From an uncultured Oxalobacteraceae bacterium (lineage in GTDB: Bacteria; Pseudomonadota; Gammaproteobacteria; Burkholderiales; Burkholderiaceae), in assembly GCA_946480015.1 (NCBI GenBank), contig CAMLIL010000091.1, positions 1 through 23,422 of the forward strand: DNA of 23,422 bases, read 5' to 3'. This document shows, one piece after another, positions 22,588 to 23,422 of this stretch; the stretch's first letter is position 1, and every line of letters starts with the position of its first letter. The notes beneath the pieces were generated by a model. That model was given only the letters and a program-made list of their open reading frames with translations, made no database searches and had not been told where the DNA came from. The position numbers and the translations under genes were made by a program.

Positions 22588-23422
22588 GTGAACGAAACTA
22601 CCCACCATGGCGGGAATGGATCCGCGAAGCCCACGGGCCGCGCCTGCGAAGCCGCCGAGCTGGTCTACCAGCTGGCCGCCGCGGTCGAGCGGGCCCCGGC
22701 GGTCGCGGTGCACACGATCGATGGCGAGGGCAGGGTCACGTTCTGGAACAAGCGGTGTGAACAGCTGTTCGGCATCGACGCCGAGCATGCCCTCGGGCAA
22801 CCGCTGGCCAGCCTGGCCGTGCGGCTGGGCGCGGAACGCGAATTCGCCGATACGCTGAGCGCCATCTGGCGCAGCGGCGAGCCGGCCGCGGAGCGCGAAT
22901 GGCAGATCCAGCGCCACGACGGCCGCCGCCGCTGGGTCCTCTCCAGCCACTTCCCGGTCATGCGCGACGGCCGCCCGCAAGCGATCATCTGCATGGAACT
23001 CGACATCAGCGCGCGCAAGCGCAAGGAAACCACCCTGGCGCTGGCCAGCCAGGTGTTCGACAATTGCCGCGATGCCATTCTGGTGGTCGACCACAAACGC
23101 CTGGTACTGGCCGTCAATCCCGCCTACGCCGGCCTGACCGGCTACCAGTCCGACGAAGTGGTCGGCAAGCCCTTGCGCCGCCTGTCCAGCGGCCACGACG
23201 ACATTCCCTACGACCATCTGTGGCAACTGGTGAACGAGCGCCGCCACTGGGAGGGCGAGCTGACGGCCCAGCGCAAGGACGGCAGCAGCTTCCCGGTCTG
23301 GGCCAGCCTGACCGGCATCGAGGCGATCGGCCAGCAGCGCGCCAACTACATGGTCATCCTGTCCGATATCACCGAGCGCAAGCGGGCCGACGAGCAGACC
23401 CGCCACCTGGCCGAGCACGATT
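22588..23422 (+). CDS. Tandem-PAS signalling protein, N-terminal part (probable diguanylate cyclase), cut by window end
   Basis: The frame is open from a GTG at 22588 to the window end (278 residues visible). AGGAG at 22576-22580 lies 7 nt before this GTG, which supports it. After a short polar N-terminus there are two PAS/PAC units. The first (about 25-145) ends at MELDISARKRKE. The second (about 150-270) begins QVFDNCRDAILVVDHKRLVLAVNPAYAGLTGY and ends in VILSDITERKRADEQ. The last visible residues, RHLAEHD, are the usual lead-in to a GGDEF domain, so a diguanylate cyclase, possibly with EAL, is likely but not seen. No signal peptide or TM, so it is a cytoplasmic sensor. An ATG overlapping the GTG is followed at once by TGA. 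Confidence 0.85.
   Translation, partial: MNETTHHGGNGSAKPTGRACEAAELVYQLAAAVERAPAVAVHTIDGEGRVTFWNKRCEQLFGIDAEHALGQPLASLAVRLGAEREFADTLSAIWRSGEPAAEREWQIQRHDGRRRWVLSSHFPVMRDGRPQAIICMELDISARKRKETTLALASQVFDNCRDAILVVDHKRLVLAVNPAYAGLTGYQSDEVVGKPLRRLSSGHDDIPYDHLWQLVNERRHWEGELTAQRKDGSSFPVWASLTGIEAIGQQRANYMVILSDITERKRADEQTRHLAEHD

Overview
The window is about 23.4 kb of GC-rich bacterial chromosome. It looks like a betaproteobacterium of the order Burkholderiales, most likely family Oxalobacteraceae (Massilia, Duganella or Janthinobacterium type). This rests on the character of the proteins and gene neighbourhoods and on a REP-like intergenic repeat; no 16S gene or other taxonomic marker is present. I see no tRNA, rRNA, CRISPR array, phage or complete insertion sequence. 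Most of the window is ordinary core genome.

Region 1 (1-9872) is a broken-up version of the cell-wall/tRNA-modification/repair cluster known from enterobacteria (queG, tsaE, amiB, mutL, miaA). Here queG (+) is divergent from tsaE-amiC (-), and mutL-MFS transporter-miaA (-) lie further along. Between amiC and mutL sit a hexose-phosphate mutarotase (-) and two + strand genes, a DedA membrane protein and a periplasmic alpha-carbonic anhydrase. A Bcr/CflA-type MFS exporter is inserted, translationally coupled, between mutL and miaA. The end of miaA runs into a tandem 25-bp repeat at the window edge that looks like the end of a mobile element.

Region 2 (9852-15937) holds a small uncharacterised protein and a complete C4-dicarboxylate uptake locus. 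The sensor kinase and LuxR-type response regulator (dctS-dctR, -) are divergent from the TRAP transporter dctP-dctQ-dctM (+). The shared 132-bp intergenic region carries two palindromes that are good operator candidates.

Region 3 (15938-17980) has a 316-bp gap containing a candidate free-standing small RNA of about 195 nt with a perfect intrinsic terminator. It is followed by overlapping ogt and xerD, a 58-aa highly charged small protein, and a degenerate REPIN-like inverted repeat.

Region 4 (17981-23422) has an RND efflux pair (membrane-fusion protein then pump, -) without an outer-membrane partner. Divergent from it is the start of a tandem-PAS signalling protein that is cut by the window end just where a GGDEF domain would be expected. 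A 14-bp perfect palindrome lies between the two.

No wholly novel multi-gene system is evident. The items most worth a second look are the candidate sRNA, the mobile-element-like repeat that supplies the miaA stop codon, the operator palindromes, two possible leaderless repair genes (mutL, ogt) and the small charged protein.
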